64,000 bases of DNA from Isoetes taiwanensis (taxonomy: Eukaryota; Streptophyta; Lycopodiopsida; Isoetales; Isoetaceae): assembly GCA_021234155.1 (NCBI GenBank), contig JAJEKV010000342.1:124001-188000 (forward strand). Reading direction: 5' to 3'. The notes under the pieces are model-generated. The model ran no database searches, was not told the origin of the DNA, and saw nothing but the letters and a program-made list of their open reading frames with translations. Below are positions 24,441-37,156 of this stretch, piece by piece (position 1 is the first letter of the stretch; the number at the start of each line of letters is the position of its first letter). Both the position numbers and the translations under genes were made by a program.

Positions 24441-27318
24441 GACTACCGTGAGAACTTCCTAACTACAAGCCCAACCGGGCCGCTAAACCTCCAAATGTTG
24501 AGACGGGTCACGCGGCACGTGGCGAGAGGCGAGAAGACGAGATCGCCAACTGACGTGAGCACGAGCTGCATCATGGAACCGCGGCGGTGTACCGGCCGGG
24601 CCTCCGCCCGGACGAAGCGAATGCATATACCATAAAGAGATCTGTCCAAACCTATAGCCAAAAGGCAATCCCTCCACCATAAGCGAGGCAAAATAATAGG
24701 ATAAAGGGGCGCAAAGAAGAGGAGAGGCCCGAAAAAGAGGCCCGCTGGGTCGGAGGATCGAGGAGATGGTAAGAACGGTGGAGATCAAAGCGTGGAAGAA
24801 TAGTGACGGGGGCATATGAAGGAGGTCAAAACTAAAGAAACCGTATGACCCGCAGAAGTTGATCGCGTTTGGAACGTATGATAAAAATGTCAACATGAGA
24901 TAACGAAAAAGAAAGAGCACGCGATTAAGAGCGTATAAATAAAGCTAGAGGGCCATATGGAGGGTCACAAATACTAAGGCAAAACACAAATTAGTGGGGA
25001 CATGATAAAGGAACCAAAACACAAGGACTATCGAAAGGAAACATGTTAGGGAAAAGAAGAACGCCCGTTGAAATGTAAAATATAAAAGAACACCTAAGGA
25101 TAAGGCCAATGAGCGTGCATGGCGGGAAGCGGCAAGTTGCACAAACAACGAAAGCACTCAAAGCGATGTGGCGATTAGTAATGAGGAAAATCAACAATAC
25201 ATGAAAAAGAGAAGATAGCATCACCGAAAGAGTGGAGAAAAAGCTGCCCCGGTGGGTGGAAGAAAAAACGTGATAAATAGAAATTTGGCGCCTAGCAAAA
25301 TAGATTCCATGAAGGAACATCGCCAAAATATAAAACCCAATAGGAAACTAGATACCGGTGTGAATAAGCGCATAGATAAGAGACCAACAATGTCCTAAAT
25401 GCAATTTTGCCTAAAGAAAAAACAATTCCAATGTAACCTCTAATTCCATTTCAAGATGTCAAATGCATAAAGACCGATTTAAAATATGCCCAAAACCGCA
25501 GAATAAAACAAAGTATACCAATGTCCGAAGTCGAGCGGTCTAATGGCAAGAGGCAAGCACAAAGGGCGACGGAAGGAAATCAAGCAATCACAGAGCCACT
25601 CCAGCACATCCCGAGGTCGATATGCTGCCCTAGCGAGGGAGAAGACATCGTGGATCTAGGTAAAAGAGACCCAAGTCGATAGAAATAGTAAGATGTTGAT
25701 GCTTGAAGGAGGAGGTCAAATTATGAAAACCAAGTCAAAGGTAAAAAGTTACGACCAAGGATAATCGAGGAGATGGAGGTTGAGAGTGCCAAAGGTTCTG
25801 GGGAGGAGTAACGAGGTGAGTCCAATAACCAAGTGATGAAATGGGTAATGGGAACACAACAACTACATATTGTCATGTGGAAAATGTATCTAGAGATGAC
25901 AAATCCCTAACATAAATAACATATCAAAGAGGTCAAAGAGTACCAGGACAACAAAGGAAATGCTTTTAAACCAAGCATGAAGCAAAATGTCCCACCAAAG
26001 GGTAGTAAAAGCGGAACAACAAGAACTTCATCAAAAGTAAACGGATACTAGACAAATCCATTTGCAAATCTCAATGCAAAAAATGACAACCCAATACATG
26101 CATATATGGAAAAATGGTGTAGAAACAAATTTGAGATAGAGCCAATGATGTAAAACCAATAGAAAATATGTAAAAGAAGTATGCAATGCAAAGATGTGAA
26201 AAGCCAAATATATATATCGAGAAGAAGCTAAACTATGAGACCGGAATAGAGAAACAAGAACTAGAAAGCAAAGAACTAAGAAAATATTAGATGGAAGCTC
26301 ATCAAAGAAAAAAGAAGACATGCCCCCGATTACTCAAAGCTCAATGTCCATAAGGTCCACCATACATGTCCACAAAGAATCTGACTCAAAGTTGCAACAT
26401 ACAACCCATGTCAATAGCATCAAAAATCGTAAATTACGGAAGAACATTACGGAGAAATCACCCAAATGACATAATGAACCCACAACGTATTGTAGGTTCA
26501 CCGAATGTATCCCAAACAACTCTAGCAAAAAGAAGCTAAAAAGTCCCCTGTCCCAAATGAAATCAACAAACAATAAAAATTACCTTTTGCGCAGACCTTC
26601 AATGTTCCCTAAGAACGTGAAAAATCCCCCATATAAAGTGTTCTGGTTCCCCAGACAAGCGGAATAAGGAAAATTGGCACCTCATGGAAAAACAAGAAGA
26701 AAGCTAGAACCATCGAAGGCACTTCGGGAATAAAGGCATCCCCATCATCCTAAATAGATTCCAATCCAACTTATCAAAGAGAGGCTAACTATGAATTTAG
26801 AACCCCACCAAGGTGCCATATAAACATTATGTCAGCAGATTATATAAGCCGCATCAATTGTCACAAAAACAATGCATGTTAAACCATGTTAGGTTGAAGG
26901 CACCACACAAATAAGCCATTCGAACAAATATGATGATGTTAAAGAACCCTATTTGGTTTTACAAAAATTTAAACATGCCACAAGATCTCCAAACCATAAA
27001 TCCTAGACAATGTATCGGTAAGTCCAAGAACCCTTGCAAGATGGGGAAGTAAATAAGTATGGAGCCCTTGACCGGAAAAGCCTCAAACTATGTGAAACCA
27101 CTTTAGAGAACAAAGGACATATCTCTACATAGTAGAGAGGAGTCAATGCAAGCTAAATAGCCAATTCCAATGGAGGAAAATGGAAAAAACACACACATGC
27201 ATGTATCTAGACAAAATTGAATAAGCTACCACATGATGAAATGATAGCGGATAAGGGGAACATAGGGGAGATACATAAGAGGAAAAAACAAGTAGACAAC
27301 CTTTTCGCATAATGCCAC

Positions 27319-28300
27319 AAAATTACTAAAAGAAAATCCCAATATGAACCATCGCATAGTAATATGAGTTCAACTATAGAGGCATAAATGAATCAGAAAA
27401 AATAATGGAGCACCACAAAAGTTAGAAATGTTCAACTTTTCCACAAAACCAAATGTTTGGAGAAGTTAAGGTGAGGATACGCAACACAAACTCTACATTA
27501 CATAAAAATAAAGATGCGATTAGGAAAAATACCACAAGAACACCGTAATTACAAATTTGTTTAAGAAAGGAATGGTAGTGTATGGTTAGTGATACATAAA
27601 GGCAGGTTGGATAGCAAAACGACCCTCGGAAAGCCATCATTAAGGGCAAAGAATGCATGTGAATCCTATTTGCTGGGAAGAACCGGTATGGAAAGTAGCC
27701 TATGGAAACAAAGAGGGATTATGAATAGGCGGAAAGGAAAATGAAGAAACAAGGCAATGGGTCTGCTGGTGGGAAGGAGGGACTTAGAGAGCTAAGGCGG
27801 AAAAAGATGGGTGTAATCGTTTGAAAAGGGGCGGAATAGAAAAATTATCCAGCCAATTCAATTCAAGTAGATACTAAGTAAGCTCAGAGAGCAACACGAT
27901 GATATAAGCCACATCCGGGCATCTCCACTAAAAACCACAACATGGTAACAATCTGAAGAAAGCCACATCGGGCATCTCCACTAAAAAACCACAACATAGT
28001 AAAATGCAATGGAAACCATTATGGTGGGGATAAAAAACCTCAAGCCCTTCGGGTTTTCGAGGAAAAACCACGACAATAATGGGATCACTAACCAATGCTA
28101 GGTCAAAACAAAATAGATCTTGTACCCTCATCTTGACTAGCCTTATTGGGTGAAAATACATTCTGACAATGAAGTTGCCAAAGGCGAAACATGTTTGAAT
28201 TGTCTTCTCCATAGATCTTCATCTTGTGCTTCAAATCCAAAGCTCTCTTGAAAAGCCACGCTAAAACACGCATACACAAGAAAGGCGAACAAAAAGCCAC
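27319..28300. other. Degraded LTR-element DNA, no gene
   Basis: Two partial copies of a ~45-bp block containing GGGCATCTCCACTAAAAA and CCACAACAT occur at about 27,915-27,945 and 27,965-28,000, and again near 29,240. The minus strand at 28,026-28,072 carries the GGTTTTTCCTCGAAAACCC LTR hairpin motif. No protein domain was recognised. Confidence 0.5.
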
Positions 28301-28309
28301 CAAGACCAT

Positions 28310-28455
28310 CCGAACACGAGGCCTCCAACCGAGGCACTAGGGCCTCAACCGGCATAAAAGCCTCAACCCGGCACAAAGCCTCAACCCGGGCACGAGGCCT
28401 CAACCCGGGGCTGCCCCCTAACGGGCACTAGGCCTCCAACTAGGCACTAGGCTAC
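28310..28455 (+). repeat. ~20-bp tandem repeat (GGCCTCAACCCGGCACNA-like)
   Basis: About seven imperfect units of the form 'AGGCCTCAACCCGG(G)CACNA', for example GCACGAGGCCTCAACCCGGG. Unit length is 17-21 bp. It is GC-rich compared with its flanks and directly abuts a second, unrelated tandem repeat. It may be part of an LTR leader. Confidence 0.8.
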
Positions 28456-28469
28456 AACAAAAGTCACAA

Positions 28470-28672
28470 TGCTCAAGCTCAAGAGCCACAATGCCACAAT
28501 AATAGCCACACAAGGCCACACAAAGAGCCACACATTAGCCATCATGCTAATCTTTGCTCAACTCAAGGCCACCATGCCACAAAGGCCACACATTAGCCAC
28601 CATGCTAATCTTTGCCCAACTCTAGGCCACCATGCCACAAAGGCCACACATTAGCCACAATGCTAATCTTGC
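28470..28672 (+). repeat. ~58-bp tandem repeat, about three units
   Basis: Units contain AGGCCACCATGCCACAAAGG, then CCACACATTAGCCACCATGC and TAATCTTTGC. They start near 28,510, 28,565 and 28,623, and the first is less regular. The translated register is broken by the unit length. No protein is proposed. Confidence 0.8.
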
Positions 28673-28714
28673 TGAGCTACTAAGCTCCACTAACCACTTG
28701 CACATAAAGAGATG

Positions 28715-29100
28715 GACGGATGGATGGGTGGGTGGGTGGGGAAGTCTGGTACGCTAAGCGGAAGGAGATGCAGGATGGTGATGGGGAAGGAGAGAGAGGG
28801 GGGGTATAAAAGGCGTGAAAATCGTGAAGCGCCAAAACTACCTCATGCCATATCCGGGCATCTCTACTAACAATAACAAGAGACACAAGAAATCCAACCA
28901 AAGTAATGGATCACGAGGAAGCAAGGGTCTTATCAAGGAATACGTACAAAGGACTAATCCAACACATAGACAAAAGCATCATGCAGGGGTGGGTGGGTGG
29001 GTGGAGTGGGAAAAGATGGGTCTCTGGCAAAAGCAAAAGGAGATGCAGATGGTGATGAGAAGGAAAGCGAAAGAATGGGTATAAAAGGATGAGGGAAAAA
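28715..29100 (+). repeat. Duplicated G-rich block with TATA-like sites
   Basis: Two related segments, 28,720-28,820 and 28,985-29,100, each have a (GGTG)n-like run (GGGTGGGTGGGTGG), then GGAGATGCAG, GATGGTGATG and a site GGGTATAAAAGG. A third copy at 32,715-32,850 keeps GGAGAT..GATGAGAAGGAA and GGGTATAAAGGATG. They look like promoter-bearing pieces of one repeat family. Use of the TATA-like sites is inference. Confidence 0.6.
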
Positions 29101-29129
29101 TGTAACTGGTCTAAACTAACTATGGCAAT

Positions 29130-29191
29130 GGTTTTGAGAATTACACTTATCTTCTTATCGTGATCTGAAGATAAGTTCAATTCTCAAAACC
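29130..29191. repeat. ~25-bp inverted repeat (hairpin)
   Basis: GGTTTTGAGAATT at 29,130 pairs with AATTCTCAAAACC ending 29,191. The stem continues through CTTATCTTC/GAAGATAAG with one or two mismatches and a ~12-base loop. A broken half-copy follows the related block near 32,835. It may mark the end of the G-rich repeat family. Confidence 0.75.
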
Positions 29192-29199
29192 AACAAAAC

Positions 29200-32100
29200 C
29201 TAAGAGAGACAAGGAGAAGAGAGAAAACACAACGAAGAAAGCCACATCGGGCATCTCCACTAAAACCACAACATGGTAACAATCTTTGAAAACGAGGCGG
29301 CAGAAGTCAGGGCTAGTAGGGAGGCGAGGAAGCCAATAGGTCACCAAAAAGCTCCTTCTCTTCTTAATGAATGTGTATACTAAAGGCACTTGCATCTTCT
29401 TTTCGAGAAAGCAATGTTTGGACCAAGACCCTAGAGTGGAATATGAAACATGCCTCCTCAAAAAGCACCCACGACAGCGTGACACAAAATGCAACTAATC
29501 AAATGATCACCAATCGCACTTCCCACTTTCTCATAACTTTCCAAATCCAACAATCTCTTCAAAAAGGCCATAAGGGCAATAAGAAACCATAGGTGACAAT
29601 AGAGACCCGAGCACCAACACCAAGCGGTATGTCTTTGAAGGGCCGGATAAAAAGAAAAAAAAGGGCTAGCATGGGTATCCACATCAAAGCTCATTCCAAA
29701 GCAATGATAATAACTCCTTCTTGTGCGGGGAAAGTGACAAAGGCAATAACAATAGTTGCACATCTCATCACATAATGAATAAAAGAGAATTTGTCGGAAA
29801 AGCCAATTGTTCAAAAAAGGCTTGCGGATTAAATGAGGAAGGATGGGTTGTGCCTTTCTAAAAATAGGTGGATAATCTCTTTGCCACATCTTGAGCAAGG
29901 CCAACCAAGGGATGATCTAATAGATTTGAGTAGCGGCAAGAAGGTGGTGACAAGCAACAAAAGCAATGGTGTCGCGAGGATCCGGCTAGTGAATTAGAAA
30001 AAGGAAGTCAATAACAAAGCAAGAACAAAAATTAGAGGACTCGATGGGTGGGAAAACTAGGTTCTTTGACTCGCACCAATTCTTGAAAAGGTTCTAACAA
30101 TTTGGAATGAGTAGGGTGCAAAGACACACTTGCAAAGCAAGCAAAGGCTTCTGCTCAAATCGATAACTATCCCACTTTCATGTAATAATCTTGAAAATGT
30201 TCCCAACTCTCATGAGTACATTTCATGTGCTCCTAACATTAGTTCACCATGTACGTGCACTTCCAATGTTGCACAAGCTCCAAACTTCAATTAGTGATAT
30301 CCAAGAACACTTAAATTTTGTAACCTTTCAATTAGTGATATCGAGGAAAGAAACACTTACAATTAGTAAGCTGTAATACCTTGAGATATAGCAAAAAAAC
30401 CAAAAAAATCACAATCAACAAAAGGTAAAGGTTCTAAAATATAAGTAGAACTAGTTCTAATACCGGTTGGATGCAAAATAGGCCTCGATAGAAGACTAAA
30501 AGTAGAAGAAAAAGGTGATGAAAAGAGATATTATAGAAAACAATGCTAGTTGCCCTAAAGCGGGTTGATTTACTTTGAGGGTGTCTTGAATCCTATGAGA
30601 TCCACTTTTACGCATGCATTGCTTGTGTGATCTGGATTTATTCTTACAATCTGCATGAACCCTTATGAGTAGAAGATTTATTTGAAAGCTAGGCAAGAAG
30701 GTAAGTATAGGCAACTGGAAAGACAATCACGAATGAGGAAAGCGGATGGCAGAGACAAGTAGAATTAATTTACAAATGATATATGTACACCATAGGCTAT
30801 ATCATAGGCCTTCCATAACACCTTGAATATTCATTGACCTTAGTATCGACAAGAATAATCTAACCCAAAGTCTTTTATTAAGGGGATTGAACCCTCTGCA
30901 ACCATGAAATAAAAGATCTTGTGAGGGTATTAAAGACACTATTGAAGCTTGATGATAAACAAGAAGAAAAAGAAAAGACAATGAAATTTATGCACACAAT
31001 TGTTATCGAGGATTACTATGATAATAGGCTGAGGATCACCATGATATTAGGCTAGAGGAAAATATTAACACCTTACCAGGTCAAGGTCCTTATCATTCTT
31101 GTAATTGGATGCCTTATGCTCGAGATAAAACCTTCTAAATATCGAGTTGAATGGACAACTATACAACTTCATTAAAATCCATGCCCACAAACAAACCATA
31201 AACATGTGCAACTTGAGACAAGATTTATTTGTTGACTTAGAACAAACAAGCCATGCCACTTGATTCAAGATGAAAAAGAACTTATCACGGAAACCGTTCT
31301 TGAGCTTGGCATATAGAGGTGACATCGTGTGCTATGTCTTTGGCAATTGCACCTGCCTCTCAAATGGATCATGGGACTTTGTGAAAGCGCCTTGAACTTC
31401 TCCAACAAGGTAATAAATTTGGCAGCACAAACAAAACTCTAGATAAGAACAAGGTGTTGATGCTGCAAGACTGGTTCCACCACTCAAGCCTTTTCTCATT
31501 CTCGTTAACATATCTTTCTGGTTCCATACATCACTCGAGCTACCTCTCTCTCAGTTCAAACTACAAGTATATCCTGAAAATTATCCTCCAAACTCATCGC
31601 CTTTTTGAAGTGTTTCTCTAATTTCTCCAGTTGCATCACATGGCTTCGAGGAGGTCTCCCCTAGAGGCGTTTCCCCAGCCTAATAGCCTCGGTCTTGGCA
31701 GCCTAGGCATTTTGCAGATCACACAAAAAGGCTCCTTAAAAAACCACTGTAAAAGACTTGAGCTAAAATTGCCGAATATATGTGGTCAGAACCAACGGAA
31801 TAACTGTGGCATTAGGTCTACGAAGAAATAGAACCAGCAATAGGTCTACACTCCTCAAGTTACGGCCCAGCTACAAAATCCCCAAATACCTTTGCAGAAG
31901 AAAAATTCGTGACAGTAAAAGCCTCCAACAAGAAAATCGTCGGTCTACACCTTGTGCCTACTTTTTCCTTGTATGCTCCTTGATTTGGGAAATCAGAGAG
32001 ATTAAAAAGCTTCCTTGAGTTCAAAGAAGTCTAAGTGGAGATGGGCCTTAGGTTCCACGACCCAAAGCAGGAAAATGAGAGGTTGAAGAAGGCGATGGTG

Positions 32101-32690
32101 CGCAACTCCGCGAATTGATGTGAGGCTGCCGGATCATCGGTTACCTTCTTGTGTACCTTAAAAACCACCATATACGTTTGTGTCTGCCACAAAGCTTAGA
32201 AAAACCGAGGGGTAAGAAGCCTTCTCTTGTGTCGACTTAAAGGGTGGAAAGAAGAATCAGGCTGGCCCGTTCCTCTCGAAGAAACTAAACACTCATACAA
32301 TTACGTGCGACCACCCTTTATCTGAAATCAAAATTGTGAGAGGTAAGTGGCGGTGCCTGGGTATGGCGAAAAACCTCCTACAGCCCGTGCTTGGCGGCTT
32401 GGGCGACAAGACAAGAACATAGCGAGATCTTGGGGTCTTTGGGTTGCCACGGCAACCCCAAATCTAAGCCACAATAAAATCGACCACACCAAGCCACAAG
32501 GAAAATAAGAGCAAAGAAGATGCTACAAGCCTTTGGAGCAAGGCGAGAAAGGAGTTGCGAGCCGATTCAAGAAGAAGACCTCTTGGCGATTTGAGCAAGA
32601 CCAATTAAGCGGGTGAAGACCCTAAACTCTGCGGCATAAAATAGGCGGCTGGGCTGAAGACAAGGCAAGCGAGAAGGTGGGCCGGAATAG
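29200..32690. other. Degraded intergenic/retroelement DNA, no gene
   Basis: No recognisable coding domain on either strand. Only short fragments of the neighbouring families (such as the 'GGGCATCTCCACTAAAA' block at ~29,245) were noted. Confidence 0.4.
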
Positions 32691-32699
32691 AAAGGAAAA

Positions 32700-32855
32700 A
32701 GAGACAAACTCTGGGTGGGAAAGATGGTCTCACGGCAAAAGCAAAAGGAGATCTGGATGAGCTGATGAGAAGGAAGCGAAAGAATGGGTATAAAGGATGA
32801 GGAAAAATGTAGCTGTCTAAACTAACTATGGCAATGGTTTGAAATTACACTAAAT
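32700..32855 (+). repeat. Third copy of the G-rich, TATA-bearing block
   Basis: Matches 28,995-29,155: CTGGGTGGGAAAGATGG, then GGCAAAAGCAAAAGGAGAT, GGGTATAAAGGATG and ACTAACTATGGCAATGG. It lacks the hairpin that follows the 29-kb copy. Confidence 0.75.
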
Positions 32856-32859
32856 GGTA

Positions 32860-33990
32860 GAGAGTGGAAAAAGCTGGGCGATGGGCTGAGCTTGAAGGCA
32901 ATTAGTGCTTGAGAAAGATATCACGGTCGAAAGTAATGGGCAACCAAATGGGTGTGTGTTTGGAAAGGATGCACCCAAACTTGAACCAATGCGGAATAAC
33001 TGCAGGCATTGTTGGAAAAAGCTAGAGTCTGTCTTAGAACCAAACAAAAACAAAAAAAACAAAGCGGAGGCAAGAAAATCGATAGGTGTAGCATACCGGA
33101 TTGGAAAAAGAAAGAAGAGTCCGGGCTGTAGGAACATGTAAATTGGAGCCACTGGAATGTGTGTAACTAGCATGGATGCTATGGTGAAATACTAACGACT
33201 AATCCGATCTCCAAAATTCGTCATGAAGGATTCGACCGCGGCTCACGCGTAGCTCGATGGGCAAACATACGGAAACATGCACACATCCATTATTGCCTGG
33301 AAGACCTCCACCGATTGAATTATTGGAAGAGCAATTCGTTGTATCGGTAGTAACGAAGGGAATTGAGAATCGATGAAGGCAGAAAAATAAGCGGTGAACA
33401 AGGCCACTTATAGAGCCGAATTGGATCAGGGGGAATAAGCCGGACTAAAGATTGGAGGAATAGATAGAACATGGGCAACAATACTTGATCTTAATTACAT
33501 TTAGTGCATTTGAGAAGATTGCCCAAAAGCAATGTACCAAGTCACGATGGTAACCCAGAGATCCACCTTTCTAAAAAAGCTTTAGATAAAAAAAAAAAGA
33601 ACCGTCGGGGGCAAAGTTGTTGCATCTTTGGAGCAAGATAACAATGCTAGGACAAGCTTGCTTCTCGCGTAATCATGTAAAGATTGCAATAATGCATGCA
33701 CTCCCGAGTAAAACCGATCCTCCTGTAGATCCTGTGACAAGAAATTGCAACTCAAATGCACAAGCAGTGATCGAGAAAAAGAAGTTCTCAAATAAGCGTT
33801 GAAGTCAAAATCCATATGATATCATGTAACTTCGACAAAAAGACAATCAGGATTTTACGAGCGACAAAAGACAATCGGGATTTTACGGATCTCCCTCTAT
33901 GTAACATGGCGTTGCATGCAATATGACTTGATAAACATATACGAGAAGTTATGGGACTATGGCCATGCATCGTGATTGGAAAAAGCCATA
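32860..33990. other. Intergenic, no gene seen
   Basis: No recognisable domain. A ~27-bp tandem pair (GACAATC(A/G)GGATTTTACG) lies at 33,834-33,888. Confidence 0.4.
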
Positions 33991-33999
33991 CCTCGGAAG

Positions 34000-34205
34000 C
34001 TAAACTGCGAATATGAGGCTAGAAGAAAGTGAGGATCTGTGAGATAAGGCCCGATAGGGAAAAAGCTCGGAGAAGGAAGGAAGCTGCTGTGTGAAGAGCG
34101 ATGATAAGGTCTTTGAAGGGGAAAGAGCCTTATATAGTGGCTCGTCCCTCGAGAATAAGCGATCAATGGCCGGATCGATCACGATTATTAAAGAAATTCG
34201 GGCTT
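34000..34205 (-). mobile_element. Solo LTR-promoter fragment
   Basis: On the minus strand TATATAA (34,130-34,136) sits in CCACTATATAAGGCTCTTTC, matching the promoters of both arms of the inverted repeat. Upstream is GGATCGATC/ATCGGATC-like sequence and downstream a leader with CTTCCTTCCTTCTCCGAGC. No minisatellite or LTR end is attached, so this is a truncated copy of the same LTR family. Confidence 0.6.
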
Positions 34206-34209
34206 TATG

Positions 34210-36140
34210 GTAAACTTTGCTCTGCTTTCTAATGTAGCATTTAACAATGAACGGCAAGCAAGACATTGTATAGCTAGCATGAATAACTAGTATGTAAAGG
34301 ATCTGTACCTGTTGCCATGGGATCAGAGACTATAGATTTTTTACATGTTTCGACGTATCCTTTGTCTATCAGCTTGGTTTACATGGACGTGAGGTCTTAT
34401 TTTCCCAGCTCAATGCTCAACCACTTTGAGGTTAGCGTTCTAAGCATCTAAGTTGCAGTTGCCTACCTTTGAGGTCCTTCAAGCTAACTCTAGCTTGTAA
34501 TAAAGCAATAAATGTGTAAAAGCTAGGACGTATGCAATCCTCTTGCACCTTCTTATAGATGCTAAAGGCATGTCGTGGTTGCCCACATACCACATTCAAG
34601 GTAGCCTAATACCACATACAAGGTAGCCTGATATGGGGAAGACCAAGATTATAATTAACCACTATATCGCGGTTATAGCCCGGGGAAGCCATACTCCTCA
34701 AGCTTTACATGCTGAAGCTGTAGAACTGGATTGTGGAATGCTTACAACAAAGACATAAAAATGGCCAGAAGAAAACAGATTATCCTCATTATAAATAAAA
34801 TTGTCTGTCATGACAAGCATAAGAAATTTCCAGTAATTTTTATGAAGCGATTTTCGCAAAAGCCTGACTTAGGGATGAAAGAAGGTAAGTATACGGCCTT
34901 AGATTGGCGGATGTGAACATAGAAGTCACGAGAACTTCTTTGGTTTCATCTTCTTCAAATACATAGCTCTAAAAAAGGGTCCCTTATAGACAGAGATTTT
35001 ACCTGGAATTGAAGTTCTATGTTTTGGCTAATAGCACTAATAAAGGTCTCTTATAAACAGAGATTTTACCTCGAATTGCTATCCTCTGGATTGGCTGAAA
35101 CAATAAAGGAAGGGGTCTTGAGACTGATTGTAGAGGAACTTGCGTGTTGCATGTTCATGTCATACCCTAGACTTGTGCTTCTTTATGATATTTTCAATAG
35201 CCTCCATTTTCCAAAGCCAATGCCTTTGTACAAACAAGTTTACTCGAGGCAGTGCATGTATCATGCTTGTAATTTTAAACGCCATTACTATGCCCAATAG
35301 GCAACTATATCTACCATATCCATACTATAGTCCAAGCATTGGTCTTGAAGTATATATAGCGATTCTAGAGGAAATCATGCGACTTTGCATATAGAAGGTA
35401 CAAAGTTCTAATAGCTTGCATGTTCTTTGCATAAAAGTTCTATCTTGCCGTATCCAATATACATATGTAATTGCTTGGTATTGCTTTTCGTGTGAATATG
35501 CGAGTTCTATAAAATGAAGGCAATATATCTATTGTATATCGATATGATTCTGGTGACTCTACTCTGGACTCTACAAAAAGATAAATCAATGGATTTACAC
35601 CTACGGTATCACAAACATGGTGGATTTGCATGCTTCTAAAGAATGGGTTTTGTATGTTTCATCTCGGCAAGTGCAATCTTGCATATTTCATATGAAGAAA
35701 ATAAAGAAATAGCAAGCCATGCAATAGAGCATAGCAAAGGTTTGGCGTGCCATAATCGAAGGCGAGCCTAAAACCATGTTCAAGGATTAAACTATCAAAA
35801 TCGACCTTGTTATATTTTATCACCCGCGAGAGCCTTTGAAACAAACCCGATTAAATATTCAAACTTTTAAAACTCAAAGGCTGTATAAGCACCGTGAATG
35901 AAGTTTCGTTTCCACATATCGGCACCTTTTATGAATCTAACACGGTAGAACATAAGCATCACAAGGTCGTTTTGCACCAATCATCAAGCGCCTATAGCCA
36001 AATACAATGGATTTTGAGCTTTTTGATCTGCAATAGGCTTTTGAGAAAAAGGTCAAAGGCCATCTGATCTGCCTTAAAATTTTGCTACATCCGGGGTCAA
36101 TGAGCATCTGCTTATCCACTTTGTGTTAGCCACACTTACG
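34210..36140. other. Intergenic, no gene seen
   Basis: A ~66-bp tandem duplication lies at about 34,975-35,105, where CAGAGATTTTACCT occurs in both units. Otherwise no recognisable gene or element was found. Confidence 0.4.
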
Positions 36141-36219
36141 GAGATGGATGCCATTGACTCTGAACTGACTATCCTAGGCGCCAAATGCATTTGTATTTGA
36201 CAAAAAAAAAAAAAGATCG

Positions 36220-36828
36220 AGTGGGCCGGGAGAGCTTCAAATGGCTGAAGAGCAGACAGAGAAAACTCGAGGATAGAAAGTAGAGAATGACCAAGAAAAT
36301 CTTACTCTTCTTTGCAAATCTGGTGCCGTCTCCTTCACAAAGAGTGAATAGGCCTAAGAAAATCGTAGAAGGTGAGGAGCCATCAGATAGCGGGCGAGTA
36401 ATGCACATTGTTGGAAAAATTGCATTGGGGTCTTAAATCGAGGAATCCCCTGCCATATCCAATATCCAGTGTAACGACACCGTTTTGAAAAAAAAAATAC
36501 CGAAGATATGGCAGAGAAAACTCGAGGGTGACAGTACAAAATGACAAGAAAATTTCTTGCTTTGCTTCACATATCTGGTCTGGTGCCATCTCCTTCACAA
36601 AGTCGGATGGAGGGAAAGAAGAAGTTATTCGCTTGACCCTTTGCATCTCCGTAGCTATTTTTTGCCGATTTTCTAATTTCCCTGGCCTTAGATTTGTGAA
36701 AGTAGAGATCTGACGATGCAAAATAAGGCACATCAGATTTTGATGACATGGAAATGACACGTGGATAGGCTAGAATTTGAGGAAAGGCTGTAGGCCCGGT
36801 AGGGCTGGTGTGCTAAAAAAAAAAAATA
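36220..36828. repeat. Dispersed repeat, copy B, with internal duplication and A-tail
   Basis: The 3' end (36,752-36,827) matches 1268-1340 and ends in 12 A. Internally, 36,245-36,350 and 36,505-36,605 are related: both have GAGAAAACTCGAGG, then AATGAC(C)AAGAAAAT and TCTCCTTCACAAAG. The A-tail and shared 3' end suggest a retroposon on the plus strand. No domain identifies it. Confidence 0.55.
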
Positions 36829-37156
36829 CGTGTATTTAAAATTTGTAGTTTAACTTTGGTTAAATTACCTAAATACCCCTACTTTACTACTTTACGTATT
36901 TTACAAAAATGTCTTTTATAATTTGATTATTTCTCAAAATGCCCCTCGTCAACAAAACTCAATGGGATTTGGGTAAAATATGCAACCTTTAGGATATTTA
37001 GGTAACCTTATGTTTCATGCTTTACCTTCATCTCTTGGAATGGCTAGCAAATTGCACAATCACCGGTTTATTATGCAATTATCAACGATTTCCAATACTT
37101 AATGGGTGCCCGGCGTTGCCGGGCATAAATACAATTTTATTGTAGGAATGTGTGAA

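Larger units (their letters stand above)
23690..27318 (-). repeat. Right arm of giant inverted repeat
   Basis: Reverse complement of 19,778-23,415, ~3.63 kb. It carries the same blocks in reverse order: LTR leader and minisatellite (24,008-24,166), TATA box (24,345-24,352, minus strand), then the non-coding body to 27,318. Differences from the left arm are many small indels and substitutions, several at CAG/CTG sites. No intact gene was seen. Confidence 0.85.
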
